A stretch of DNA of 48,315 nt from an uncultured Flavobacteriaceae bacterium (GTDB taxonomy: Bacteria > Bacteroidota > Bacteroidia > Flavobacteriales > Flavobacteriaceae), in contig CALDYU010000032.1 in NCBI GenBank assembly GCA_937944485.1, positions 1-48,315 of the forward strand. Direction: 5' to 3'. The notes under the pieces were generated by a model, which did not search any database, was not told the DNA's origin, and worked only from the letters and a program-made list of their open reading frames with translations. Positions 8,311 to 16,276 of the stretch are shown here, piece after piece (position 1 is the first letter of the stretch; the number at the start of each line of letters is the position of its first letter). A program made the translations under genes and the position numbers.

Positions 8311-9138
8311 TTATTCGTCTCCTTTTTCCAAATCAAAGAGCAAACTGGTGGTCAAATCATCCAAGAATTTTGTACGGCTTTTTTTCCGTATTCGAATCTC
8401 CCCGTAGTTTCGGTAAGGATCGCCGCTCTTAAAGCGAAACGCCTGTTCAAGCGTTTTAATAATTTCGCGAATACTTACTTTACCGTCATTTACGGCACGA
8501 CTACTTTTTAGTGCATAGGCCAATTCCGTCATGTCGGTCTTGCTCGCCGTCCAATTGAGTTGGGTCAAGGGGATGAATGGATGTCCGTTGGGTCGATCAA
8601 TATTTTTCAATCGATGGTCCAGATAAGTAATCAATCTTCGATTCGCACTTAGTTTTGCCAACAACAAATCATGTGAGGTACTGAAATCGGGATCTCGAAA
8701 GTAGTATCTCGCATGGGTGATATTGAATTCATTAAAGTATTCCCGGGTAAAATAATGGGTATCCAAATAGGTCTTTCCTTGGTCTATATATTGAATGAAA
8801 TCAAGGTTTCGAGAAAAAAAATCATTTAACTTTTTCAACTTCCTTGTGGTGTATTTCCTTTTGGTTGAGCCATCCCCTTTGGGATAATGAATTTCAAAGG
8901 ATTTGAGCTCAAAGAAATAGACCAGGTTCGACAGGGGTACCTGTTTGGTGTATTTGAAAAAAAGAATTTCTTTGGCGGGTGATTCAAATTTCTTTTTTGA
9001 GATAAATCTTTTTAGTTTGGTCAGCAGGTTTCTACAGAGCACAATGGACAGATCACTTTTTTTGACGACATCCTTTGTGATTGATTCAATTCTTGCTAAT
9101 TCTTCCGAAAGTTCTTGAGATAGTAAATGTAGTTCCAT
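8311..9138 (-). CDS. rteC: RteC-family regulator of ICE excision
   Basis: This 275-residue protein matches the RteC family: an N-terminal helical region (SQELSEELARIE), a basic middle (KKFESPAKEILFFKYTKQ), the FFSRNLDFIQYIDQGKTYLD segment and FTREYFNEFNITHARYYFRD. RteC of CTnDOT is a DNA-binding protein that activates the excision operon and thereby starts transfer. It has no membrane segments and should be cytoplasmic. It is the last protein gene before the alginate locus, separated from it by about 690 bp, and it is transcribed toward the tra region. The two-component genes rteA/rteB are not in the window, so how it would be induced here cannot be seen. Confidence 0.85.
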   Translation of the reverse strand: MELHLLSQELSEELARIESITKDVVKKSDLSIVLCRNLLTKLKRFISKKKFESPAKEILFFKYTKQVPLSNLVYFFELKSFEIHYPKGDGSTKRKYTTRKLKKLNDFFSRNLDFIQYIDQGKTYLDTHYFTREYFNEFNITHARYYFRDPDFSTSHDLLLAKLSANRRLITYLDHRLKNIDRPNGHPFIPLTQLNWTASKTDMTELAYALKSSRAVNDGKVSIREIIKTLEQAFRFKSGDPYRNYGEIRIRKKSRTKFLDDLTTSLLFDLEKGDE

Positions 9139-9362
9139 AAGCTGACCTTTGAGCGTTAGTTACCATTGTAGGTCAAAGCGAATATTGAATTGGGGCTACG
9201 CTTTATTTAGAGGTCAGACCATATACCAAAATTAACCGCAATTATTGTGCCTTAATTCTTGTTAATAGTATAATCTAATTCAATTGAAGGAAAGTTGAAA
9301 GTGGTATTGAGCGTAGCACCAACTTCAGTGAGTTATCGTTCCATTTTTATTCGAAAATTCAG

Positions 9363-9393
9363 TTGCTTTAGATTTCCGCTTTGTATATCTTTG
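9363..9393 (+). promoter_or_regulatory. Predicted Bacteroidetes promoter
   Basis: TTG at 9363-9365 is followed after 20 bp by TATCTTTG at 9386-9393, a match to the Bacteroidetes -33/-7 consensus (TTG, about 19-20 bp, TAnnTTTG). It points toward the hairpin and terminator at 9491-9552, with no protein gene between. Confidence 0.5.
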
Positions 9394-9399
9394 CCCCCA

Positions 9400-9552
9400 A
9401 TTTAACGTAAGTTAGATCAAATAAAAAGTTACCTATTCGGTTACCTACAAAGTTGAAAAACTCATAAGGTATTGAATTTGAAGGGATAGCGTGGCAGGGT
9501 TTCCGTCCTGCCACCCCGACAAAGCCAGTTCAGTAATGAGCTGGCTTTTTTT
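9400..9552 (+). ncRNA. Candidate small RNA gene
   Basis: A promoter at 9363-9393 and a strong intrinsic terminator at 9521-9552 enclose about 150 bp that holds no credible protein frame. Inside is a perfect 8-bp inverted repeat, GTGGCAGG (9491-9498) and CCTGCCAC (9507-9514), with an 8-base loop, and a tandem GTTACC motif near 9430. This arrangement is what an independently transcribed small RNA looks like. I do not recognise it as tRNA, tmRNA, 6S RNA or RNase P RNA. It could instead be a remnant of a target gene at the ICE edge. Confidence 0.35.
9521..9552 (+). terminator. Intrinsic terminator
   Basis: AAAGCCAGTTCA (9521-9532) pairs with TGAGCTGGCTTT (9537-9548) through one G-T pair and a four-base loop; a run of seven T follows. 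It ends the putative short transcript described for 9400-9552. Confidence 0.75.
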
Positions 9553-9827
9553 GTCTTATTATTAAGATATGATGACTTAGAAGCGGTATGTCAAAACCTA
9601 ACCTAATCGGAAATTATTCTTCAAAGTTGACCTTCAAGTAATTCAATTATTTCAAAAATCTTATCTTTTCGCCTTGAAATAATTCATTTTGCATAAAATA
9701 CCGAAAGCGTATTTAAAGCGTTATGAATTTATAATCAATTTTAGTATCGAAATATATTTTAATTAAATGTGTTTAGATGTTTGAAATTAAGGTCTCAAAT
9801 AATTACCTGATAAAGAAGTCAATATTT

Positions 9828-10844
9828 ATGATAATGCGTTTATTTTTTACTTTGTTAGTGGTAACAATGGTTGCCTGTGGTTCAGATGATTCAACAGTTG
9901 ATCCAAACATTGATACAAGCTTACCGAATCCAGAGCCGGAACCTGAGCCGGAGCCTGAACCTGAGCCGGAGCCTGAACCTGAGCCGGAGCCTGAGCCGGA
10001 GCCTGAACCAGAAGATAACCCTCCACCATCTGATAATTTTGATCTTTCAGAATGGAAAATTAGTATTCCTATTGATGAAGATGGTAACGGAAGAGCTGAT
10101 GATATCAAAGAACAAGAGTTAAATGCTGGTTATCAAGACCCCACATACTTTTATTCCGCTGATGATGGGGGAATGGTCTTTAAGTGTTTTGTAGACGGAT
10201 TTAAAACATCGACAAATACTTCCTATACACGAACAGAATTGAGAGAAATGTTGCGTGCCGGTAATACAGATATTAGTACACAAGGGGTCAATGGTAATAA
10301 TTGGGTTTTTGGTAGCGCCCCAGCAAGTGATATCGCCGCTGCTGGTGGATATGATGGTGAATTAACGGCAACCCTTGCGGTGAACCATGTGACAACTACT
10401 GGTAGCAGTAGTCAGGTAGGAAGGGTGATCGTTGGTCAGATTCATGCGAATAGCGATGAACCAATTCGAATTTATTATCGAAAATTACCAAATAATGAAT
10501 TAGGTTCAATATACTTTGCCCATGAGCTAAATGAAGGCGATGATACCTATTTTGAAATGATTGGCAGCAGATCAAGTTCTGCTTCAAATCCGTCTGACGG
10601 AATTGCCCTTGATGAGGTTTTTAGTTATAATATTAAAGTTATTGGCAATGATATGTGGGTTACCATTTCAAGAGATGGTAAAGATGATGTAGAACAGTAT
10701 GTCGACATGAGTGCCAGTGGCTATGATCAAGGCGGTCAGTATATGTATTTCAAAGCCGGAGTCTATAATCAGAACAATACTGGCAATGCTGACGACTATA
10801 CGCAAGCTACTTTCTATAGTTTATCTAAATCACATAGCAATTAA
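9828..10844 (+). CDS. PL7 alginate lyase, lipoprotein with Glu-Pro linker
   Basis: This enzyme cleaves alginate by beta-elimination, probably at the cell surface. From the ATG at 9828 (MIMRLFFTLL) a lipoprotein signal peptide ends at the lipobox MVAC before GSDD. A linker of about 13 Glu-Pro pairs follows, and then a full PL7 jelly-roll domain. PL7 motifs are clear: RTELRE from Arg135, QIH at residues 204-206, and the catalytic-Tyr strand FKAGVYNQ with Tyr313. An upstream ATG at 9777 would put 17 polar residues before the signal peptide and is less likely. QIH is often linked with activity on polyguluronate or mixed regions, so the preference is only suggested. No copy of the locus operator lies upstream, so this gene may be controlled separately from the rest. 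Confidence 0.9.
   Translation: MIMRLFFTLLVVTMVACGSDDSTVDPNIDTSLPNPEPEPEPEPEPEPEPEPEPEPEPEPEPEDNPPPSDNFDLSEWKISIPIDEDGNGRADDIKEQELNAGYQDPTYFYSADDGGMVFKCFVDGFKTSTNTSYTRTELREMLRAGNTDISTQGVNGNNWVFGSAPASDIAAAGGYDGELTATLAVNHVTTTGSSSQVGRVIVGQIHANSDEPIRIYYRKLPNNELGSIYFAHELNEGDDTYFEMIGSRSSSASNPSDGIALDEVFSYNIKVIGNDMWVTISRDGKDDVEQYVDMSASGYDQGGQYMYFKAGVYNQNNTGNADDYTQATFYSLSKSHSN
9933..10010 (+). repeat. In-frame Glu-Pro repeat linker
   Basis: Thirteen consecutive GAG/GAA-CCN codon pairs form the linker of the PL7 lipoprotein, with an 18-bp higher-order unit (GAGCCGGAGCCTGAACCT) repeated. Because each unit is a multiple of 3 bp, length changes would alter spacer length but not the frame. Confidence 0.9.
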
Positions 10845-10877
10845 AATCGATTAAAAAAGCAGGATTTTATCATAAAA

Positions 10878-10910
10878 AAAGCCCTAGTTTTTAGGGCTTT
10901 TATTTTTTTT
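10878..10910. terminator. Bidirectional terminator between convergent genes
   Basis: GCCCTA (10881-10886) and TAGGGC (10892-10897) are flanked by A-runs on the left and T-runs on the right, giving a hairpin that can end transcription from both sides. The TAG stop of the leftward RraA-like gene (10884-10886) lies inside the stem. Confidence 0.85.
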
Positions 10911-11603
10911 CCAAGTTTCAAAGTCTGATAAAACTTGGTCATCCGTAATAGGGTATAATCCAATTATTGTTTCCCCTTTAGCGACTCCTTCAAAAACAAA
11001 TTCTTCATATAAAGTCATTTGAAGGCATTCATCAGCAACAGCATCGGCAATATTCGCAGGAATTACCATGACTCCATCATCATCTCCAACAATCATATCC
11101 CCAGGAAAAACCGCTACATCGCCACAAGCAATGGGTTCATTTATGGCAATAGCCTGATGTAAAGTCAAATTAGTGGGGGCAGAGGGGCGATTATGATAAG
11201 ATGGCATCTCAAGCGCTGCAATTTCTCCGGAATCTCTAAAACCGCCATCAGTAACTAATCCGGCGACACCTCGTTTCATCAAACGCGTGGCTAAAATAGA
11301 TCCTGCTGAAGCTGCTCGCGCATCTTTTCTACTATCAATTACTAACACGCCACCTGCAGGGCATTCTTCAACAGCAACCCTTTGTAAGTGTTTAGGGTCT
11401 TTAAAAACCGAAATCGGATTTAAATCTTCGCGTGCGGGTATATAACGTAAGGTATACGCAGGCCCAACCATAATGGGTTTGCCAGATTTTAAAGGCAATA
11501 CATTTTGAATGAATTGGTTTTTTAAACCCTTTTTAAAAAGACAAGTCGCAATAGTAGCTGTACTAACTTTTTTAAGTTTTTCGATGGTTGATTGTTTGCT
11601 CAT
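10884..11603 (-). CDS. RraA-like aldolase family protein
   Basis: This 239-residue protein has the RraA/HMG aldolase fold. The family motif GGVLVIDSRKDARAASAGS is followed by LVTDGGFRDSGEI, which contains the Arg-Asp pair used by class II pyruvate aldolases of this family, and VGDDDGVMVIP comes later. Some members only bind RNase E, but Bacteroidetes do not rely on that system and the RD pair is kept, so an aldolase or decarboxylase acting on a keto-acid is more likely. It has no signal peptide. It is cotranscribed with the upstream sugar isomerase-like gene (20 bp apart) and is divergent from the PL6 lyase. A part in uronate or keto-acid breakdown is inferred from this setting. Confidence 0.85.
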   Translation of the reverse strand: MSKQSTIEKLKKVSTATIATCLFKKGLKNQFIQNVLPLKSGKPIMVGPAYTLRYIPAREDLNPISVFKDPKHLQRVAVEECPAGGVLVIDSRKDARAASAGSILATRLMKRGVAGLVTDGGFRDSGEIAALEMPSYHNRPSAPTNLTLHQAIAINEPIACGDVAVFPGDMIVGDDDGVMVIPANIADAVADECLQMTLYEEFVFEGVAKGETIIGLYPITDDQVLSDFETWKKNKSPKN

Positions 11604-11622
11604 AGCTAATGGTCAATTTATT

Positions 11623-12591
11623 TTATTCTGCTCGCTGCCAAGCTTCCTTTAAAAAATTCAAGTCTTTCTTCATTTTAGAAAAAACTTCTTTCTGGCTTAT
11701 GGTAATTTTTGAAGCACCATGTTCAGCGCCTCCTAAATCATATTCGAGGTGCAGTGAAACAGGTACATTAATGTTATATTTTTTTAATAATGAAAAGTAG
11801 CGGTCAAAATCAACCATACCTTCCCCCAATGGTGTGTTAATGGGTTTCCATTTTCCATCAATCAATCCCCATTTAAAATCTTTGATGACAATGGTTTTGA
11901 TGTATTCTTTTATTCTTTGTAGTCCTAATTCCCAACTACTTCCACCTTCAACCACGGCATGCCTTATATCATATTGGCAACCCATATGTTCATTATTTGT
12001 TCGAGAAAGAATAGGAGGCAAGTCCCATATAGGCGCGCCCACATGTTTGCCAGCATGATTTTGATAACAACCAATTAATCCTAATTCATTATTTAGAGCT
12101 TCGAGCTTTTTAGCTTGTTGACCAAAAAGCTGCTGACTTTCAACTATAGATTTATCTTCAGTGTATTTCAACCATCCGGTACGGTAATATTTAATGCCTG
12201 CACGACTAGCTGTTGTTAAAACTGTTTTGTTTTCATCATTGTTAGCATCCCAAACATTGGTGGTCATCATGTTAGGTTGTAAGCCAAATTTTTTCATGGC
12301 CTCAATTGCTTTGGGCAATTCGTCGCTCACGCGATGGGGTAGTACGTGGCCTTTAGGTCTTACGGTTAAATCTAAACCATGAAAACCCATTTCGGCTGCG
12401 GCTTCAGACATACCGTTGTAATCAAGAAACTGTAAGTGCTTTGAGAATAGACTAACATGAATATTATTTTGATCTGCCATATTTTGATGAAATAGGGTGT
12501 TTTGAAATCCGATTAACGGTAGACTTCCTATCGCCGCGGAAGACAACTTGGTAAATTTTCTTCTAGATATTCCTTTTTTAGATATATTCAT
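11623..12591 (-). CDS. Sugar phosphate isomerase/epimerase-like TIM-barrel protein with Tat signal
   Basis: The 322-residue protein starts with a twin-arginine export signal (SRRKFTKLSSAAIG at residues 9-22, then a hydrophobic core to about residue 30), so it should be folded in the cytoplasm and exported to the periplasm. The rest is an AP endonuclease family 2/xylose isomerase-like TIM barrel: GFHGLDLTVRPKGHVLP, NHAGKHVGAPIWDLP, GCQYDIRHAVVEGG and VSLHLEYDLGGAEHG hold the His/Glu/Asp metal ligands expected on strand ends. The substrate is unknown. It is the first gene of a leftward two-gene unit with the RraA-like gene, and shares the intergenic region and operator at 12665-12689 with the PL6 lyase gene. 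Confidence 0.85.
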   Translation of the reverse strand: MNISKKGISRRKFTKLSSAAIGSLPLIGFQNTLFHQNMADQNNIHVSLFSKHLQFLDYNGMSEAAAEMGFHGLDLTVRPKGHVLPHRVSDELPKAIEAMKKFGLQPNMMTTNVWDANNDENKTVLTTASRAGIKYYRTGWLKYTEDKSIVESQQLFGQQAKKLEALNNELGLIGCYQNHAGKHVGAPIWDLPPILSRTNNEHMGCQYDIRHAVVEGGSSWELGLQRIKEYIKTIVIKDFKWGLIDGKWKPINTPLGEGMVDFDRYFSLLKKYNINVPVSLHLEYDLGGAEHGASKITISQKEVFSKMKKDLNFLKEAWQRAE

Positions 12592-12649
12592 TAGTACTAA
12601 TGAAAGCTGATTTATTTGCAGAATTAGCGTTAAAAACTTGTGAGTCTTA

Positions 12650-12689
12650 CAAATATATCTATTTTTGGTAAACCAAATTGGTTAACCAA
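12650..12689. promoter_or_regulatory. Operator/promoter 1 (between isomerase-like gene and PL6)
   Basis: Two adjacent palindromic 12-mers, TTGGTAAACCAA (12665-12676) and TTGGTTAACCAA (12678-12689), are spaced 13 bp start to start. A rightward promoter fits: TTG 12638-12640, 19 bp, TATTTTTG 12660-12667, whose last three bases are the first three of the operator. A leftward box TATATTTG (12657-12650 on the minus strand) serves the divergent genes. Binding of a GntR/FCD repressor here would block the rightward start and could affect the leftward one. Confidence 0.75.
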
Positions 12690-12762
12690 TTTACAAAATG
12701 TAGATTGTGGTTCTTATATTAACACCTCATAAGCTTTAAATGAAGCACATATCTTATAAAAA

Positions 12763-15084
12763 ATGAAGAATTCAATACCTATTATCGCTTTATTTTTTTT
12801 GCTACTGTCTTGTGGTACAAAATCAAATTTAAATGTTGTCAAGGTAACTAACTCCAAAGAACTAACAACCGCTATTGATAGTGCTAAGGCTGGGGATCAA
12901 ATTGTGCTAGCAAATGGTATTTGGAATGATGTGCAAATAAAATTTAGAGGAAAAGGTACGGAAGATAAACCGATTACCTTAAGAGCAGAAACCGCGGGTA
13001 AAGTTTCTATTGAAGGGCAGTCGTATTTGAAATTCGGAGGGGAATATTTACAGGTAGAAGGCTTACATTTTAAAAACGGATACTCGCCTTCAAATGCGGT
13101 CATTGATTTTAAAATAGGTCATAAAGATGCGCCAGATGAGATATCTAATAATTGTAAAGTGACCAATTGTGTCATAGAAGATTTTAATAAGCCTAAACGT
13201 GATAATAGCGATTTATGGGTGCAGTTTTGGGGGCGACATAACGAGCTAAGTAATTCGTATATCGCAGGAAAAACAAACAGAGGACCAACGGTTCGTGTAA
13301 GTATTGCAGGTATTGAAAGTATCAATAATTACCATCAAATTGTAAATAATCACTTTGGGCCAAGACCTGTGAAAGGTGGCCCTAGTGGAGAAACTATTCA
13401 GTTAGGTGATAGTTATACCTCTATGTCTCCTAGCCATACCTTGGTGGCTAATAATTTGTTTGAAGAATGTAACGGAGAAGTAGAGGTCATTTCAAGTAAG
13501 ACCAATTTCAATGTGTTTAAAAACAATGTGTTTTATAAAAGCGAAGGGTCTTTAGTAACCCGACATGGTAACTATGTTACGGTTGATGGAAATTACTTTA
13601 TCGGAGATGGTGTAAATGAAAACTACGGAGGCATTAGAATCATCAATACTGGTCATTGGGTGGTCAATAATTATTTCTACGGATTAAAAGGGAGGAGTTT
13701 TAGAAGTCCGCTAGCAGTGATGAACGGAATTCCGAAATCGCCATTAAACCGTTACAATCAAGTTACCGATGTTGTGGTGGCCTACAATACGTACGTCAAC
13801 TGTGCTTCGCCATGGCAATTCGGAGTTGGGCAAAATTTGGCGCAATCTGATGTGTTGCCAAAATCCGAAATTCGTTCGGCAAGAGCGATTAGAACTACCG
13901 TAGCCAATAATATTATTTATAATGAAAAAGGATTAGAAAATGTTGTTGTTGAAAACGATAAAGCTGATGGCGTAATGTTTAAAAATAACATCATCAATAA
14001 TCAAGGATTACCTTTTAATAATTTCAATGAGGGAATAGTTGAAGCACCATTAGAGCTTAGACCATTAACAGATAACATATTTATTCCTGTTGGCATACCT
14101 GATGATTTTGAAGCTTTTAACGGATTCGATTTCGATACCGTCGAGACTGATTTACTAGGTGTTTCTAGAAAAGATGACAAGAGTATTGGTGCGATTACCG
14201 GCAAAAATGTTACTAAGCCAAATATCTTAGACAAATCAAAATATGGTGCTTCTTGGTATTCTAATGTAGTGGAAGCTAGAGAGCCTATAACCCACAAGGT
14301 ATCTGAAGTAGAGGACTTACAAACAAAAATAAACGAAGCGAGTAGTGGAGACATAATTGCATTGTCCGAAGGCACATATATCGTTAATGAATCTTTGGTA
14401 ATTAATAAATCGATTACCATTCAATCTGAAGGAAAAGTAAAAGTGGTTTATGCCGGTGCAGCGAACACGCCATTGTTTTCCTTACAACCTTACGGGAAGC
14501 TTACTGCACATAATGTTGTTCTAAAAGGAAATAATTCAAATTACGCCTTTGCCAGTTTAAAAGAAAACATGTCAAATCACTTTGGATTATCTGTTTCAGA
14601 ATGTGAAATAAGCAATTTTAATTATGTGTTAAAGGCGTATAAAGAATCATTTGCTGAACGAGTGACATTTGAAAATACTTCTATTTCTGACTGTGAAAAC
14701 GGAATAGAATTATCCGAAGAAAAAAATGACAAAGGCGATTACAACACTGAATATTTAACCATTAACAACTGTAATTTCGACAACGTTAAACAAAACGTTG
14801 TCGATTATTACAGAGGCGGTTATGATGAGTCTACCATTGGTGGCAATCTTTTAGTAAGTAATAGTACGTTTACGAATTGTGGGGCGAAAGAGAAAAACAG
14901 AAGACTGCTGAATCATAACGGAATTATAAATGTGAATATCACTAAAAATACATTCAAGAACAATCCAGTACAGTTTGTATCTATCCTATGGGGAGCAAAA
15001 AATAATATGGAATCTGAAAATACTTTGAGTAATTCAGGGCAACTAAAAACGGAAGAGAATTTAGTGATGACGTTGATGTATTAG
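12763..15084 (+). CDS. PL6 alginate lyase, lipoprotein
   Basis: This 773-residue lipoprotein (signal peptide with lipobox LLSC before GTKS) belongs to polysaccharide lyase family 6, parallel beta-helix enzymes acting on alginate or dermatan. The catalytic pair is in place: Lys246 in EVISSKTNF and Arg267 in SLVTRHGNY, spaced 21 residues as in chondroitinase B (Lys250/Arg271). Residues 20-500 are the catalytic beta-helix and about 510-770 look like a second helix domain (VEDLQTKINEASSGD), so it is a two-domain PL6 form. PL6 enzymes of alginate loci usually favour MG junctions or polyguluronate; the exact preference is not readable. The gene lies 73 bp downstream of operator 1. Confidence 0.93.
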   Translation: MKNSIPIIALFFLLLSCGTKSNLNVVKVTNSKELTTAIDSAKAGDQIVLANGIWNDVQIKFRGKGTEDKPITLRAETAGKVSIEGQSYLKFGGEYLQVEGLHFKNGYSPSNAVIDFKIGHKDAPDEISNNCKVTNCVIEDFNKPKRDNSDLWVQFWGRHNELSNSYIAGKTNRGPTVRVSIAGIESINNYHQIVNNHFGPRPVKGGPSGETIQLGDSYTSMSPSHTLVANNLFEECNGEVEVISSKTNFNVFKNNVFYKSEGSLVTRHGNYVTVDGNYFIGDGVNENYGGIRIINTGHWVVNNYFYGLKGRSFRSPLAVMNGIPKSPLNRYNQVTDVVVAYNTYVNCASPWQFGVGQNLAQSDVLPKSEIRSARAIRTTVANNIIYNEKGLENVVVENDKADGVMFKNNIINNQGLPFNNFNEGIVEAPLELRPLTDNIFIPVGIPDDFEAFNGFDFDTVETDLLGVSRKDDKSIGAITGKNVTKPNILDKSKYGASWYSNVVEAREPITHKVSEVEDLQTKINEASSGDIIALSEGTYIVNESLVINKSITIQSEGKVKVVYAGAANTPLFSLQPYGKLTAHNVVLKGNNSNYAFASLKENMSNHFGLSVSECEISNFNYVLKAYKESFAERVTFENTSISDCENGIELSEEKNDKGDYNTEYLTINNCNFDNVKQNVVDYYRGGYDESTIGGNLLVSNSTFTNCGAKEKNRRLLNHNGIINVNITKNTFKNNPVQFVSILWGAKNNMESENTLSNSGQLKTEENLVMTLMY

Positions 15085-15205
15085 TATGTGGTCTCTTCGA
15101 GCGCCCGCCTGAATGACAAAGTCGGGCAGGCAGACGAGAAGTTTTAGTCGGTAAGAAAGAAAAGGAAATAAGGTCTCGACTCCGCTCGACCGGACAGAGT
15201 TGAGA
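15085..15205. repeat. REP-like palindromic insertion between lyase genes
   Basis: The spacer between PL6 and the next PL7 gene is GC-richer than its surroundings. It holds GCCCG (15102-15106) / CGGGC (15123-15127) and, further on, an imperfect palindrome starting GGTCTCGACTCC and ending GCTCGACC. From memory, similar GTCTCGAC-CGCTCGAC elements recur between genes in flavobacterial genomes. It has no coding capacity and may influence mRNA stability or readthrough. Confidence 0.5.
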
Positions 15206-15235
15206 AAATTAGTGAAGAATTAATCAAACCATAAA

Positions 15236-16258
15236 ATGAAAAAATCAGTATTTACTTTAGTTTTTCTTTTAGCGCTGGTGGCTTGTAAAAACAACACAAA
15301 AGCTACGGCAGAATCAAATGATAAGGAGAATACTGAAATTAAATACCCGAGTGATGTGATTTCGTTTATGGATGAATTTAAAATCCTTTTGGGCGATGGC
15401 ACCCATAACGATTCATTAGTGGGCTACGCTAAAGATGATTTCTTTTATGTTGAAAATGATGGGTCGTCCGATTGGGTAGTTTATAAAACTCCTAATTCAG
15501 GTATTACCTCAAGAACATCAAGCAATACACGAACAGAGTTAGGGCAAAAAGCACATTGGATTCCTGAAGTTGGGGGTAAGTTAACTGGTACTCTGAAAGT
15601 GATGCACGTTTCTACAACCGGAGATGCTACTTGGGCTTCTTCCTTTTCAACAGTGATTGGTCAAATTCATAGCGATGAAGGTCATGAGAATGAACCTTTA
15701 AAAATCTACTACAAGAAATTTCCTGGGCATAAAAAAGGCTCTGTTTTTTGGAATTATGAAATCAATACCCAAGGCGATAATATTGGACGATTTGATTATT
15801 CTACGGCCGTTTGGGGATATAACTTTTCCGACGTTGGTGTTAGTGCAAATGAATATCCTGCAGAACCAGAAGATGGTATTACACTAGACGAAGAATTCAG
15901 TTACGAAGTCAATGTTTATGAAGGTGTGATGTATCTCACTTTTACCAGTGAAGGTCATGAAACAAAACACTTTGTGAAAAGTTTGATACGGTCAGAATTC
16001 GCCAAAAGAGAAGACATTCCTGAACAAGTTCTCAAGGTATACGCCAATAGAGAAAAAGGAGGTGGTGTTGAAAGAGAAATCGCTTATGCTGGCGAAAAAA
16101 ACTATTTCAAACAAGGTTGTTACAATCAGGCAAATGCAAAGTCGACCAATTCAAAAGTTTATGGAGGTGATATCGCCAAACAATATGCCAATGGAAGTTA
16201 TGCTGAAGTTTGGTTTAAAGAAGCTACAGTTGGAGCTGGGACCAAACCTACAGAATAG
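15236..16258 (+). CDS. PL7 alginate lyase, lipoprotein (first of tandem pair)
   Basis: This 340-residue lyase has a lipoprotein signal (lipobox LVAC before KNNT) and one PL7 domain without extra modules. Active-site motifs are RTELGQ from Arg99, QIH at 143-145 and the FKQGCYNQ strand with Tyr296. The GHENEPLKIYYKKFPGHKKGS segment and the inserted loop near residues 255-290 (KREDIPEQVLKVYANREKG) distinguish this type from the first PL7 in the locus and resemble the exo-acting AlyA5 type of Zobellia; exo-action is therefore a suggestion only. Being lipid-anchored, it should sit at the outer membrane or its periplasmic face. It is followed by a close paralogue after 18 bp, a clear tandem duplication. 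Confidence 0.92.
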   Translation: MKKSVFTLVFLLALVACKNNTKATAESNDKENTEIKYPSDVISFMDEFKILLGDGTHNDSLVGYAKDDFFYVENDGSSDWVVYKTPNSGITSRTSSNTRTELGQKAHWIPEVGGKLTGTLKVMHVSTTGDATWASSFSTVIGQIHSDEGHENEPLKIYYKKFPGHKKGSVFWNYEINTQGDNIGRFDYSTAVWGYNFSDVGVSANEYPAEPEDGITLDEEFSYEVNVYEGVMYLTFTSEGHETKHFVKSLIRSEFAKREDIPEQVLKVYANREKGGGVEREIAYAGEKNYFKQGCYNQANAKSTNSKVYGGDIAKQYANGSYAEVWFKEATVGAGTKPTE

Positions 16259-16276
16259 TATTAATTAAGAGGAAAA

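Larger units (their letters stand above)
9139..9827. other. Non-coding gap between ICE genes and alginate locus
   Basis: This ~690-bp stretch has no convincing protein gene. It contains the candidate promoter, hairpin and terminator described for 9363-9552, and an 8-bp inverted repeat GCTACGCT (9195-9202) / AGCGTAGC (9310-9317). It may contain the ICE attachment site, but no second copy of any of these motifs is visible within the window, so that cannot be tested here. Confidence 0.4.

Noticed and set aside
9195..9317. Inverted repeat GCTACGCT/AGCGTAGC as transposon ends
   Set aside because: Only 8 bp, no transposase between the arms and no target duplication seen.
9400..9552. tRNA or tmRNA gene as ICE target
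   Set aside because: No cloverleaf, T-arm GTTCGA-type sequence or CCA end could be found; only a hairpin and terminator are visible.
9803..10108. Ser-Gly-rich open frame on the minus strand
   Set aside because: It is the reverse reading of the Glu-Pro codon repeat of the PL7 lipoprotein and has no independent gene features.
14001..14420. 139-codon minus-strand open frame within PL6
   Set aside because: It lies wholly inside the well-supported PL6 gene and shows no recognisable protein features.
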